The notes under the pieces were generated by a model, which ran no database searches, was not told the origin of the DNA, and saw only the letters and a list, made by a program, of their open reading frames with translations. Below, piece by piece: positions 45,663-57,800 of a stretch of DNA of 64,000 nt. Made by a program: the position numbers and the translations under genes. Each line of letters begins with the position of its first letter. Positions within the stretch are counted from its first letter, which is position 1. The stretch is from Euonymus europaeus (Eukaryota; Streptophyta; Magnoliopsida; Celastrales; Celastraceae): assembly GCA_963580455.1 (NCBI GenBank), contig OY756960.1, positions 30,563,238 to 30,627,237 on the forward strand. The letters run 5' to 3'.

Positions 45663-46369
45663 TTCCATCCCACCATACCCTTTCTCTAATATATTCTCTC
45701 TTCTCAGTCAGCACTCTAGGGTCTAGTCTAAATATGAGAAGAAAGATAAAAGATAAGAGTCATAGGCAAGAAAGAGAAACTCAACAGGAGAAAGTAACTC
45801 AACACCAATTTTATATCTGACAAATCCATTCTTCCCATAAATCATGGAAATTAGGTACAACAGGGCAGGGATGTTAGTACAAATACAAATGCGCACACAA
45901 GAGCATTGTAATGGCTAAAATCTGCACTAAACTATAAAACCAAAAAATATCTTCTGCAACCTGCATAACCCAAATAATGAGCAACGCCAGCGATTCAACA
46001 CAAAAGTACAAAACAAACGTCCAGTCTCCTCCTTGTACAGGACGCGTCCAGTCGAATAGCCTTGTAGATCAACAATATATTCCTCTGCCCAGCCACAACC
46101 CTGCCTGCATGCCAAGAAAAATGGGTTTTCGATTGAGAGAGGGAATCGAGAAACCCAGGTCTTCTAGGTTCTTGATCTGGAATCATCGATCAGAGATAAG
46201 CGGAAGATGGGTTTTGGGTTAAGAGTGGGAATCACCGGTTAGAGAGATGAGAAGGAATCGGGGTGGGAAAGGGTAGTATGTTTGGAAGAAAGTCGAGGAG
46301 AGACAGAGAAACTGAAAAGTCGAGGAGAGAGAATCTAATTCGACTATTTTGTATGAATTAATTTATTAG
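45663..46369. other. Gene-free spacer
   Basis: No recognised gene. A patch at 46010-46240 looks codon-biased but gives no family. Confidence 0.35.
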
Positions 46370-46960
46370 AATTTTAGTAGTTAGGGTTTAACACTTTGGA
46401 CATTTAGAATTTTAGTAGCAACTTTGAGCTTTTTAAGTCACAATATGAAAATCTGATATACGAGTCCATTATGGTTTATCGAATTCGTTCCCCTTAGGGT
46501 TTATAACACTTATTGTTTTGGTTACAACATGAAAATTCAATCATGAGCTCTTTAGGGTTTAGCGAATTCATTCCCCATAGGGTTTAACACTTATTGTTTA
46601 GGTTACAATATGAAATCGATATATGAGCCCATATTAGTACCTATAAATAAATACTGGAACCTAGGTAATTCACATATCAGTACAAAAAAATGTAATTAAA
46701 AATAATGTAATTAAAATCTATAGATGATGAATTTTGTTGGATAGATTTTTACTTGTTAATTCTGGATATGTAATCTTTTTCGAAATCTAATATGTATTTT
46801 AAGAGATAAAATGTTTTAAAATTTTGTTAAAAAAAATATACTGTGAAATTTCAAATAAGATATTTTAATTTTTCACGTCATACTCTTACAAAACATGTCA
46901 TATAGACTTGAGTTAATGTTGGGCTACAAAAATTTGAGATATTTAGCACCACTCTACTTA
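46370..46960 (-). mobile_element. Second copy of the telomere-like inverted-arm element, partial
   Basis: Reverse-complement homology to 580-1190. TAGGGTTTA-rich units of about 80 bp (46380-46640) are followed by the arm containing CGAAATCTAATATGTATTTT and AGACTTGAGTTAATGTTGGG and a terminus GTAGAGTGGTGCTAAATA on the minus strand. Only one arm was seen. Confidence 0.6.
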
Positions 46961-47049
46961 CAATTCAAAACAATGGAACCAACTCAATAAAATGGAAGAC
47001 CCAAGTGTGGCACGCAGGATTCAAATCTATTTACTGCTATTTGAGGCCC

Positions 47050-47312
47050 ATATGCTTTTGCATGCAGTGGATATGCCTGTATGCCGTGATTGGATCGGTA
47101 GTGAGCAGTACTGCTAAAAGTTTTTGAAGAACTGCCATGACTCCATGCCAGAAAATGGGAAGGTGATTGTTCGGAATGCATTCCTACTCACAGGTGGAAA
47201 AGAGAGGACACAGAAAGAGTTCGAGGCCTTGCTAAAGGAGCTGGATTTCAAGGATTCAAAGTAGTGTGTTGTGCCTTTAATACAAACAACATGAAATTTC
47301 ATTCCTTAATTA
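47050..47312 (+). pseudogene. Caffeic-acid O-methyltransferase-like fragment
   Basis: Resembles the C-terminal region of plant COMT-type methyltransferases. RDWIGSEQYC, a stop where Leu is usual, then [18 protein letters not shown] are readable, followed directly by [16 protein letters not shown]. About 30 residues normally between these parts are missing, and a frameshift near 47255 displaces the end ([10 protein letters not shown] in another frame). A non-functional remnant. Confidence 0.75.
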
Positions 47313-47943
47313 AGAAGGCTTGATTTTCCCTTTTATTTCTTCTGAGGTTTTGTGATCATGTTTTCTCAAAGGTGGATTTACAAGTGATTGTAATTTTTTG
47401 CAACAGGAAACAAGAAGAAAGTCATTTTATGCTGATTATGTCAAAATAAATATTGTTGGGAGTTTCATTGATGCAGGTGACTTTTCTTGTATGCAATATC
47501 TGATATTATGGAACCCAGCTGCAGAACTGGATCTGTGATAGAAGAATGCTATATTTTTTTAATAGTCATTTAAATATATATGGTTCACCAATCTTGCAGT
47601 AATGTAACTTTAAGATGCGCCACGATTTGATTCTGACCTTAATATATGGAAAGAAGAATGCCCATTCCTGATCTGAGGTTGCATTTTTATTAGGGCAAGC
47701 AGTGCAAAATATAATGATAATGATCGATTATACGGCCCCCAACATCACGTAAAAGGGACTAATAAACAATGTGCATGCATGGGCACGAAGAATTGAACAA
47801 CCAGAAAATCAAATTGGAGGTCCCAAGTGCTTAATTAAAGAAGAACTGATGCGAGCAATGCGATTCTAGCTTAATTCCAAGCTGGGCAGGTAGCTAGGTT
47901 GGCATTTTTATTAAGCAATTGCGAGAAAATATTTAAGTGGTAG
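47313..47943. other. Spacer and 3' flank of the DMR6-type gene
   Basis: AT-rich, no coding frame. The last 60 bases form the start of the 3' UTR of the minus-strand gene. Confidence 0.4.
47907..47912 (-). terminator. Possible polyadenylation signal of the DMR6-type gene
   Basis: Minus-strand AATAAA begins about 32 bases after the stop codon. It is close to the stop, so a more distal signal may be used. Confidence 0.35.
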
Positions 47944-48656
47944 CTAGTGCTTCTTGAAAAGTTCTAGACAATGTTCTTGGTCAAGGTTCCTGCTCCAGAA
48001 CTTGGCGTAGTATTCTGGATAAGTGAAATCCCTGTATAAGGCTCCGGAGCCATCATAACCAGCAAGAGATTTTGGAGGACTGATTACTGCATCATCGCTG
48101 GGGACAAGAAAGGAGGCAACCGACATTCTTGGGTTATCGGTATTGACAACGGCTCTGTGCCACACACTCTTGTACCTTCCATTACTCAAAGCCTGAAATA
48201 TAAAAATATTCATTTAACATATGCACATTACACAACTAAATTAACTCCATCTTATTTACCGAATTGGAATTAATCAAGTCAACTGATCAATTCATCACAA
48301 ATGTAAAATTAAGGTAAAAATAATTAATTACCTGTAATTGATCGCCAATGTTGATGACAAAGGCATTTGGGTGAGGATTTACAGCAACCCACTTGGCATC
48401 CTTGAGAACTTGGAGGCCAGAGACGTGGAGGTCTTGAAGTAGGATTGTGAGGGCATTGGGGTCTGTGTGCCCTGGCAGTCCATAAGTCAGCTCTGGCTCC
48501 GGGCATGGTGGATAGTAGTTGACCGCCATATGTTGTCCTTGTTCACCCAAAACCTTGGTTATGTAATCCTTTTCCAAACCCAAGCTCTCTGCTATCAACC
48601 CTTCAAGTCTGTACCCAAGTTGTCGAACTTGTATGCAGTAATCCCTCACAATTCCC
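47944..48656 (-). CDS. DMR6: DMR6-type gene, exons 3 and 4
   Basis: Exon 3 (48332-48656) completes an Arg codon split by intron 2 and carries the HTD iron-binding motif. Its acceptor, GCATATAG, has a poor pyrimidine tract. Intron 3 is 139 bp. Exon 4 (47944-48192) begins [12 protein letters not shown] and ends at TAG. Confidence 0.93.
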
Positions 48657-48766
48657 CTATATGCCCCCAAAATGTATTAATTTTTATTTTTTACTATACT
48701 CTCTTTATCAATATCACTATTCTCATCTCATATTAATTAATGTTTCAAGTGGAATAGCTCATACTG

Positions 48767-48802
<36 letters not shown>

Positions 48803-51800
48803 GGTCCCGCACACGTCGGGTATCCCGGATGCATATTTGCATCTGGGATTCTATTATTGTCCGTTGGATTAATCCAACGGACACAGTGAATATATTTTCA
48901 ATTTTTAAGTTTTGTTTTCTTTGACACTTTCTCTCTCCTCACAAGACTCAATCGCGACATCTATCCTCACACTTTCTCTTCCGGTCACCTCCTGTCTCAT
49001 CTCTCGTGGCATCTCTCCTCAGCCAGTTCTTTCGGTCACCATCTGTCTGTCTCCGCCCAGTTCCGTCGCCGGCCGCACCTCTCCATCCCAACTCATCACC
49101 TCCGGTTGCCAAGCTCGACCAAAGGGACAGGGGCTACAGCGGAAGGCGCTTAAGACTGATTCATCCTGAAGTGCTCCTTATAAGAGAAAGATTGAACTTG
49201 CTTCAAGGAAAACAAATACCCTTACATCTAAAAAGGACAGATCGTTTAATGCGGCTGAATACAGACTGCAAAGAACTCAAAAGAAAAGGAACTTATTGCC
49301 TTGTGCCCTCGAACCACTCACTTGGGGCAGTATTCAGGAAGCAAGGTGCGTAGCCTGCACTCATCTACAGCAGGCGGGTTACACTTTCCACTGTGTCGAG
49401 TGTGAGGTGCCAAGGTCAAGCCTAAGCTTAGGAGACCCCAGAAGAGGCAATTCAATGGTTGAAAGAGAGGAGAGAGGTATACCCCAACAACTAGTTCCAA
49501 TAAGGGTGCAGATTTGGGTAGATGGTGCTCGGAGGAGAAGAAGAACGTGAGAGGAGGAGCGGCAGAGAGAGTCTCACGAGAGAGAGGATGTGTTCGAGGA
49601 GAGAGAAACAATCTGTGACAAAAAAAATTGAAAGATTTTTTTTAAAAAAAAACGTGTCTACCGTTGGATTAATCCAAAGGCAGAGACTTGTATCCCGGAT
49701 ATAACTTTATATCCGGGATACCCGAGGTGTGCGGGACCGTGTATATATATGTATAACAAAAATAAAAATTGTGTCATACTTGGAAATATATGATGAAACT
49801 TTAATTCCAAATTTACTTTTATTATTTTAGATATCACGGTTGGAGCGGTTTTTTCTCAAAAATAAAAAGTAAAAGAGCCTATGACAATCTATTCATCAAA
49901 CTTACTTTTATTATTCTAGATATCACGGTTTGAGCGGTTTTCTATCAATCGACCACTATAGCTATATTAATAGACACGGTGGTGTATCATGGATGACAGT
50001 CTAGCAACCGGATTTTTTCCGAGTCCAATTCAAAAAGAATGGCAAAAAATAAAAAATAAAATGCTTTTGCCAAGTCCAATCCATAAGTTCTCATAAACTA
50101 GACCCAAAACATAGTAGTCCAATTAGGGATTCGACCTATGTTTTGAGAATTTTCTGAAAAAGAGAGGGAATTATTAGAGATAAGACAAAAAGGAGGAAAA
50201 ATCAAATAATTGAGAGGAGAAAATAGAAAAATAATTAAGGAAAAACCAAAAAAAGGAAGAAGACCAATTTTTACAGGGAAAAAAAACAAGGAAGAAAATC
50301 GTGTTTTGAGAAAGGAAAAGAGAATCAATAAAAAACAAAAAAAAGGAAAAATAATTCTTTAATTCTTGATTGGGAACAATTAAGGAGAGGGAGGATTTTC
50401 GAGATTAGAATTTGATTTAGGAAACACAATATAAAAAGGGGTGGGGAGACCTAATTCCTTTCCACTTTCTCCAACACCAAGCCACCATCACCGAAACCAC
50501 CTTTCTCTCACTCCTCACTCGCCCCAAATTCCTATTACCCGAAGCTTCTTCAGCCACCCACCACCCGAGTACCATCACTCTTACCCGAACTGCACCAATT
50601 CTTTCTTCCTCGGTTTTCCTTTTTCCTTATTCCATTATCACAGGTGTGATACACATGTATACACATTGCATGTTCTGTTTGTATATACACATATATGTGT
50701 GTGTGTGTATACACGCATGAACTTGCTGTTACAATTACATGTGTTATGTGTGTGTATTATTATACGTATATATATCATATTGTAGATATTGTTAAATGAG
50801 ATGCGTGTGTGTTCGTGCCTGTGTTATACATATGGATTACTTTTGTTATATTGTTCATACATGTGTGCGTATATATATATATATATATATTTATTTATTT
50901 ATATTTAACGAGGTATATATTAGAGTTACCGTCCTTTTTTATCAAAAAAAAGTATATATATATAGATGTATATATATTGTATATGTATATCGATCATGTA
51001 CATTATCTATTTACATATACATGGATATATGTTTAGGCTTTTATTATGGATTCATTCCTTGAGCTTGTGGTGTATTTACTTTGGGCCTTAAATATTGTTT
51101 AGGCTTTTGCATATTAACACTTAGCGATCTAACAAAACTCATATTTTATAGTTTTTATTTCATTATTAGTAATCAATTGACAGTTTATACGCTATCATAA
51201 ACTTACGTATTATCAAATACTACACAACTTATTTGACAACTCATATGCTATTAAAATTTACGCTCTACCAAATGACCACTTATATTGTTTGGGTTTTGAA
51301 TATTTGGTTTGGAATGCAAATCTTGTATTGGACTTTGGTTAAGTAACTTCAATTTTTGAGAATTTATTTTATCTTTCTTGTATGTGGTCCCAAGGCCATC
51401 TTAACCATGTAATATAATTGAAAAGTAGTATAAATAATTATGTTAGGTTTCTAGATAATTTAATATGCATGTTAGGGAATAATCAAGTATATTTTGGTAT
51501 AAATGTTTAGAATTTACTCTCTCTCAAGGCCATTTTAAGCATCTCCACCTTTCCAGCACCTTACTGTGCCCCTCATCAAGCACCTTACCGTGCCCCGTGT
51601 TACCCTCTCTTTCAGCAAAGGCCGCCAGATCTTAATGACTAGAATCCCCGTAATAACTTCCCAACCCAAAAACTTAAGAGGCGTGTCGCTCCAATTTCAG
51701 GAGTACCCCCTTATTACAAAGCTGATATGACCTGTGTGTACCATGGGAATACACCTGACCATTCTACTAATGTTTGCATAGATTTTAAAAAGATATTCCA

Positions 51801-54800
51801 AATATGAAGGATGTCGATTGGTTGAAGTTCAAAAGGGTGCGAATGCCCAATGTGAATGATAACCTTTTTTCGAATCATGGGAGCGAAGAAGTGAACATGA
51901 TCGAAGAAGTGAGAGAGCAACAGAAGGATGAGATAAATGTTGCTGAGAGAGACATGTATAGACTGATGTTTGGGGGAGAATTAAAGCCCATTACTTTGCA
52001 ATCCCTCTACGATAATGCTTAGAGAGAGACCCAACCCTGCCCCCTACCAACCACCGCAAACCCCCACCCCCCACCTGCCGTCGACCCTCAAATACCCAAC
52101 CATTATCCCACCAGACATATTATTCCACCCCTACCCCCTTATTCTCCTCCCTATTACCAGCCACTGTTTCAACCTACTCAAACCCAACCTCCCCAGATCC
52201 AAATTCATGGTGCCCCTTACTCATACCCCCCACTTTCATACCTACCAAATCTTCACCCTACTCGCGATTTCACTGAGCAAGTATCTATACCTCCTTCCCA
52301 ACCTATGTCTCTTGGCTTACCTAGGACCCAAGTTTTGCCCAGACCTGAACCCAACACCTATACTCATGCAATCAGATCTACACTTCCTCCATCCCAAACA
52401 CGGTCTGAGTCTGAGACCTGCATGGTGTATGTTGAAAATTTCCTCGACAGAGTGGACCCTTTTGTGCTGAAGAAAGTCATGAGTAAGTTCGATGAGGTTA
52501 TGTATGTGTTCATCTCTAGACGGCTGTCCAAGAGTGGGCGCAGATTTGGTTTTGTTTCCTTCAGGGGACCGCAAGACGACAAGCTGCTCAATGGTGTGAA
52601 AAGTACATGGTTTGGAAGCCATAAGGTCAAGGCCAATTTCTCCAGGTTCTCTAAAAATGATAAAGGCAAAGAGGCTGTTCTTGGATCTAAAACACAACCT
52701 AGACGGGGTTTCCCCTATAAGAGAACTGATCAGAGACAATTTTCTGAGGTCCTAAAAGGGACAGAGGTGACTACGCTAATGGCTAGAAATACAAACTTTG
52801 TTGAAGGAAGATCGCAAGGCACCTCTGGAAAGGTGGGGAATCAAGGAAAATCAGTGACAGTTCAATCGAGGGAAGACGAGAAGGAGTGGCTGGAGCGCTC
52901 TGCAGTGGGGTATATTTTAGACTTTGATTATCTTCTGCACATTGCAAATATCCTTCACAATGAAGATATGAATGTAAACGCCAGACCGATGGGGGGAAAA
53001 CAAGTGTTGCTCACTTTTACGACAAAGGAAGATATGCAAAAAACACTATCAAATGGTAATTAGTTAGGTGAATGGTTTGATTTTATGAAGCCGTGGTGCT
53101 CCACTGCTACTTGCAAAGAAAGGTACACTTGGCTACGATTTTCAGGTATTCCGCTCCATGGTTGGACTGATGAGGTGTTCATAGAGCTTGGTAGTCTTTG
53201 GGGAAGATATGTCACCACTGATGAGGAGACTACTAATAAAAAACGTTTGGATGTGGCCTGGATCTTGATTTCCTCAACGGAACGGAATAAAATTATGGGC
53301 TCGATTTTTATGATTATTGATGGTGAAGTTTTTCATATCAATGTGGCTGAAGAACCATACCGTTATATATTTTTGCCCCCACAAACTGCGGCACCAGTGA
53401 TTCCAGTGATGGAGGAAGAAGAAAATATGGTGCCGGTTGCAAGTCCGGCTCATTCTGATATGGCGGTTGCACCTGCCGGAATGTCTCCGGCAACGTTTAG
53501 TGTAGGAATGTCACAGCACAACCAGATTAAGGGGGGGAAATTCAAAATTCAAAAACTTCTGACACACCTGGCTTTCTGAACCGTACTGCCATCCATAATG
53601 ACAGTCATGTATCAGTAGGGAGAAAGGTTTCTACTTTTAGTGAGTTGGCACTGGGACACATGCAGTGTGTGGGAGATGGGGAAAGGGTCTCAGAAGTTTC
53701 AATCTTGAACGAAGTAAGTGGGCTTGTCAAGGTGGTAGAGATTGGGCAAGCTAGTGGGCTTGTTAAGAAGGCAGAGACAGGGCAGGCTAGTGGTTTTGTT
53801 ATGAAGCCCAACTTTCAAGGCCAACCCCCAAATGACCAATCTACAAATGACACAGTTATACCTAGTGAAAAGGGTGACTTAGGTTTAAGTGTACCTCCAG
53901 GTTTCGAGCGTATCACCCCTGTGACCAAGAGAAGAATAGGCCGAGGCCCTAAACACTCCAAAAGAGTGGCTTTTAAGCATATCCTTTCGGAGCAATGCCT
54001 CAAAGTCGCAAATGAGGGTAAAAGGCAAATGAAGGTGAAGTGCAAAGGGAAATTTCCACTCAATTCAAGTGAAGGCAGTACGTCTGTAGAGGGACCGGAT
54101 AATGTTAATGGTGGAGGAGCTAGCGGCCGCTATGATGATGAAGTTCAAGCAACTATGGCAGTTTGGCGGTTGTTGAAATTATCAAAACCAGTGCATGATG
54201 ATGTTATACGAAAGAAAATGGAGGAAATAATCTCAAAAGAAGTCGCTGAAGTGTCGCCAAGGAATGGAGAGGGAAAGTAGCATGGATTGAATGATGTTGG
54301 GGAGATGAAGGGTGTATTTGTTTCTTATGTTTAATGCACTAGTCTGGAATATAAGAGGTTTGGGCAGCAACCTCAAAAGCAAAGCTGTCTCCAAATGGGT
54401 TCAGTTAAAGAAAGTAGATTTATTGATAATCATAGAGACAAAACTAGAAGAGATATCTGATAAGATTATCAAGAGTTGTTGGGGTTCTAGATGTGTTGAA
54501 TGGTCTGCTCTAAAGTCAAATGGAGCATCCGGTGGTGTGTTGGTGTTGTGGAATCCCACAGTAATTCAGGTGCGTGATGTGGTTAAGGGGAGTTGCTGGA
54601 TTTCATTAGATGCTAAAATTCTTCAAAATGAGTTTGCTTGTTGTCTTTCTGCTATCTACGGCCCAATTGATGCGAACTCAAGGGCTGCTATATGGAATGA
54701 GTTAGCATTAGTTCAAATTCATGCATCGGCCCCATGGCTACTTATGGGTGATTTCAACGAAATTTTTGCTCTTCAAGATAGGCAAGGGCAGCAGTTTATG

Positions 54801-57800
54801 ACTTCTGGGATGAGGGCTTTTGCCTCTTTTATTTCAAGTTCAAGTCTTATTGAAATCCCGCTGCTAGGAAGAAAATTCACATGGCGCAATCGTAGAAGTC
54901 AGAGTCGTATTGATAGAATGTTTGCATCAATGGAGTGGTTCTCAAAGTTCCCCAGTTTGAGATTATGGAATTTGTCTAGGGGGTTGTCAGATCATACCCC
55001 GCTACTGCTGGAGACTGAAAAAGTAAATTGGGGGCCGAGACCTTTCAAAGTATTAGACTGTTGGTGGCAATATCCTCATTTTTTAACCACGGTGGAAGCA
55101 CTCTGGGATGCTATTAATTCAAATGTTGACGCAGAGGGTCATGTCTTCAGAAAATTCCAGCTACTTAAAAAATTGTTGAAGATCTGGAATGTTGAGGTCT
55201 TTGGCAATGTGGATGAGAAGGTGAAGAGATTAGAGCTCGAAGTGGACAAATGGGAATTAACTGCGGAAGAGAGAACACTTGGAGATTATGAATGTGAACT
55301 GTTGAGTACTCTGAAAAGGGGCCTATGGTCAGAAAGCAAGAACCAGGATTGCATATGGAGGCAAAAGTCAAGAATAAATTGGGTTGTTGGGGGGTTGTTG
55401 GGGGAGATAAAAATACAAAGTTTTTCCATGCTTCAGCAGGGATCAGAGGCAATTTGAATCAAATTCTTAGTCTTCGTGTTGGGGAGGAGCATATATATGA
55501 TCCGTATCGCTTGAAGGCGGTTGTACTAAGCCATTTCAAGAATGTTTTCTCCAACCACCGTGGTATATATGTTCACTGGGAGGGCCTACCTTTTAACTCA
55601 ATCCCATTTGGTGTATCAACCTCTTTAGAGGAGGCATTTTCGCTTGATGAAATCAGAAAGGCTGTGTGGAGTTGTGATGAGTTTAAGGCGCCGGGTCCGG
55701 ATAGGTATAATCTCAATTTCATCAAAAAATCTTGGAGTATTGTGGGTGAGGACATTTGCAAGATGGTACTTGATTTTTATGGCTCAGGAAAATTGCCTCA
55801 TGGGATAAACTCTTCCTTTATCACTTTAGTGCCGAAAAGGAGTGGTGCATCCAGAATTTCAGAGTACAGGCCAATTAGCTTGGTAAGTAGCCTCTACAAA
55901 ATAATTTCGAAAGTCTTGGTGGAAAGACTAAAGCCAGTTATGCCTCTAATTATAAGCGAATCTTAATCGGCTTTCATGAAAGACAGGCATATATTAGATA
56001 GTATTTTAATTGCAAATGAGGTCATCCATTCAATCAAGAAAAGGAAGAAAAAGGGTGTGCTGTTCAAGTTGGATATGGAAAAGGCTTTCGATTCAGTTGA
56101 TTGGCGTTACCTGGAGATGGTTATGTTAAGGATGGGGCTCGGTCAGAAATGGAGGGGCTGGGTTATGCAGTGTGTGTCGACTGCTAGAGTCTCCATTCTA
56201 GTTAATGGTTCCCCAGCTGATGAATTCCAAATGCAAAGAGGCATAAGGCAGGGAGATCCTCTATCGCCGTTCCTCTTCAATGTCGCTGCAGAGGGTTTGC
56301 ATCAGTTGTTCAAATCAGCAGAGCAGAAAGGTCTCTTGAAAGGCATAGAAGTGAAGAGGGGGTCACTCAGGATATCACATATCCAGTATGCGGATGATAC
56401 CTTGGTATTCTGCAAAGCTAAGTTGAGATATGTTCAAGCTATTAAACGAATACTGAGGTGCTTTCAGATTATTTCGGGGCTGAAGGTAAACGTCTCCAAG
56501 AGTTCCCTAGTGGGTGTGGGAGTCAGCAAGTTATGGGTTGATCGAGTGGCTTCCGCATGCCACTGTAAATCAGATACCTTACCGATTAAGTATTTGGGTG
56601 TACCATTGGGAGCCAACTTTAAGTTAGCTCAAACCTAGAATCCAGTAATAGACAAATTCAAGCTTAGGTTGGCAAAATGGAAAGGGAGATGCCTATCCAT
56701 TGGAGGTAGGATAACCTTGATTAAATCTGCTCTAGCAAATCTCCCAATATATTTTATGTCCTTGTTCAAAATTCCGGTTCTGGTGGTAAAAAAAAAATAG
56801 AAGCAATTCAGAGGCAGTTTCTGTGGGGAGACACGGTTGAGAGAAAACGTCTCCATCATGTGAGTTGGAGCCAAGTGGTGCTGCCTCGAAAGGAAGGAGG
56901 GTTAGGGATTGGTAATATAATTCTAAAAAATCAATCTCTCCTATTTAAATGGATCTGGAGATTTATGAAAGAGGAGAATGCTTTATGGAGGGTGCTGGTA
57001 CTTGGGAAGTATGGGGGAAATATCTCTCTTTCTGCAGGTTCAACCTACATTCTGGTGGCAACATCAGTTTCACAATTGTGGAGTGGCATTCAGTGCCTAG
57101 TGTCTGATCCTTTCTCAGTTACTGGAATATTGTATCGTGAAGGCTTTGCGTTGGTGCCCGGAGATGGAAAAAATACAAAATTCTGGCAGGATAGTTGGCT
57201 CCAAAATCAACCATTATCCTCTTCATTTGAACGACTATTCAGCCTTTCCACTCAAAAATACAGCACCATTGATGAAGTTGGGGTCTGGAATCATCAAAGT
57301 TGGGAGTGGAGATTTGGTTGGAGAAGAAGGTCATTTGGGTGGGAGGAGCGGGTGCTGGCGTCATTATTGCAGCATCTTTCTCACTCCTCTTTGTGTCCCA
57401 ATAAGGCTGATAGAATTATTTGGAAGTTCTCGAGTGAAGGAATTTTTACTGTCAAATCCATGTATGCAAAGTTAGTGGAAGGCCCGAACACAATACAAAG
57501 GCCAAGTTTCTACTCTGGAATTTGGAAAGGATTGGCTCCACCAAAGATAGAAATTTTTGCATGGTTGCTGCTGCTTAAAAAAATCCCAACTAGGGATAGT
57601 TTGGAGCGGAAGGGGATCATCCAAAATGCAGAAAATTTCTGCCCGTTCTATCTTTCTACTCAAGAGACCGTGAATCATCTTTTTTGTCATTGTATAGGGC
57701 CTTCAACATTGTGGTATAAAGTCATTAGGTGGTGGGGACTGAACTGGTGTATGCCTAATGATATAGAAATATTATTTGAGCAATGGTGTCTCCTGGCTGA

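Noticed and set aside
50440..50640. C-rich similarity to 60380-60600 as an extension of the direct repeats
   Set aside because: The resemblance is limited to CACC/TCTC composition and cannot be aligned in order.
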